Assembly: GCA_012960975.1 (NCBI GenBank)
Contig: DUAE01000032.1
Coordinates: 49,178-113,177, forward strand
From: Candidatus Poseidoniales archaeon
GTDB lineage: Archaea; Thermoplasmatota; Poseidoniia; Poseidoniales; Thalassarchaeaceae
DNA length: 64,000 nt
Reading direction: 5' to 3'
Both the position numbers and the translations under genes were made by a program. Positions 63,988-64,000 of this stretch are shown piece after piece. Numbering within the stretch: position 1 is the stretch's first letter; each line of letters opens with the position of its first letter. Below the pieces are notes generated by a model, which was not told the DNA's origin, made no database searches, and saw only the letters and a list, made by a program, of their open reading frames with translations.

Positions 63988-64000
63988 TATCCATGTTGGG

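Overview
This window looks like a chromosomal segment of a planktonic euryarchaeon of the Thermoplasmatota. A marine group II (Poseidoniales)-like organism is my best guess, made from gene content and not from any database search. Archaeal hallmarks are a group II thermosome, a two-AAA-domain CDC48/VAT ATPase, the MC1 chromosomal protein, an Hjc-like nuclease, aspartate carbamoyltransferase with a separate PyrI regulatory chain, archaeal-type signal peptidase, a presenilin-family protease and a UPF0200 kinase. Mixed in are bacterial-looking genes: DnaK, TGS-domain threonyl-tRNA synthetase, TrhO-like rhodanese, PspC and NuoEF/FdhA. Several genes have a TATA-like box about 24-27 bases before the start codon (leaderless style). 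Others have clear GGAGG-type ribosome binding sites, so both initiation modes seem to be used. No rRNA, tRNA, insertion sequence, integrase, CRISPR array or recognisable defence island was found, and no gene-free stretch exceeds 300 bases.

Layout. 1-3.5 kb: two secreted or cell-surface proteins, one cut by the window edge. 3.5-8 kb: a DUF6015-like protein, a ureohydrolase (agmatinase type), a secreted M14 carboxypeptidase and an M17 leucyl aminopeptidase. 8-12.7 kb: a chaperone block (PspC protein, DnaK and Hsp20-like protein on the minus strand, divergent from a thermosome subunit). 12.7-20.9 kb: SDR-type threonine dehydrogenase, CTP synthase, an NAD-kinase-family protein, carbamate kinase, ThrRS and TrhO. 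20.9-27.3 kb (minus): a calcium-repeat lipoprotein hydrolase, a membrane/coiled-coil protein, a surface protein and a GHMP sugar kinase. 27.4-30.6 kb: pyrB-pyrI-OsmC, a TtcA/TtuA-family tRNA thiolase and a small membrane protein. 30.6-37.3 kb (minus): a multi-spanning membrane protein, DUF58, a DUF4350-like protein, PRC-barrel and CDC48. 37.4-42.9 kb: aldehyde dehydrogenase, a zinc-ribbon microprotein and succinate dehydrogenase C-A-B. 43-48.6 kb: MC1, a stand-alone Lrp/AsnC sensor domain, a macro domain, an Hjc-like nuclease, a coiled-coil protein, a site-2 protease, signal peptidase I and a membrane protein. 48.7-55.4 kb: Lhr-like helicase, UPF0200 kinase, dCMP deaminase, a small membrane protein, FolC and presenilin. 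55.5-64 kb: SerRS, a two-gene NAD-linked formate-dehydrogenase-like complex, DUF4126, MAPEG and a DAO-family oxidoreductase.

Together the genes describe an aerobic, probably protein-degrading heterotroph. Secreted peptidases and surface proteins are exported and matured by signal peptidase, site-2 protease and presenilin. Respiration is fed by succinate dehydrogenase and possibly by formate or another NAD-coupled donor. Chaperones (Hsp20-like, DnaK, thermosome) and CDC48 handle protein quality control. The points most worth a second look are: a DnaK-like C-terminal tail on the neighbouring PspC membrane protein; a start codon buried in a perfect inverted repeat; a set of stem-loops behind the MC1 gene; a macro-domain/Hjc-like nuclease neighbourhood; PRC-barrel next to CDC48; and a DUF58 operon with no MoxR.
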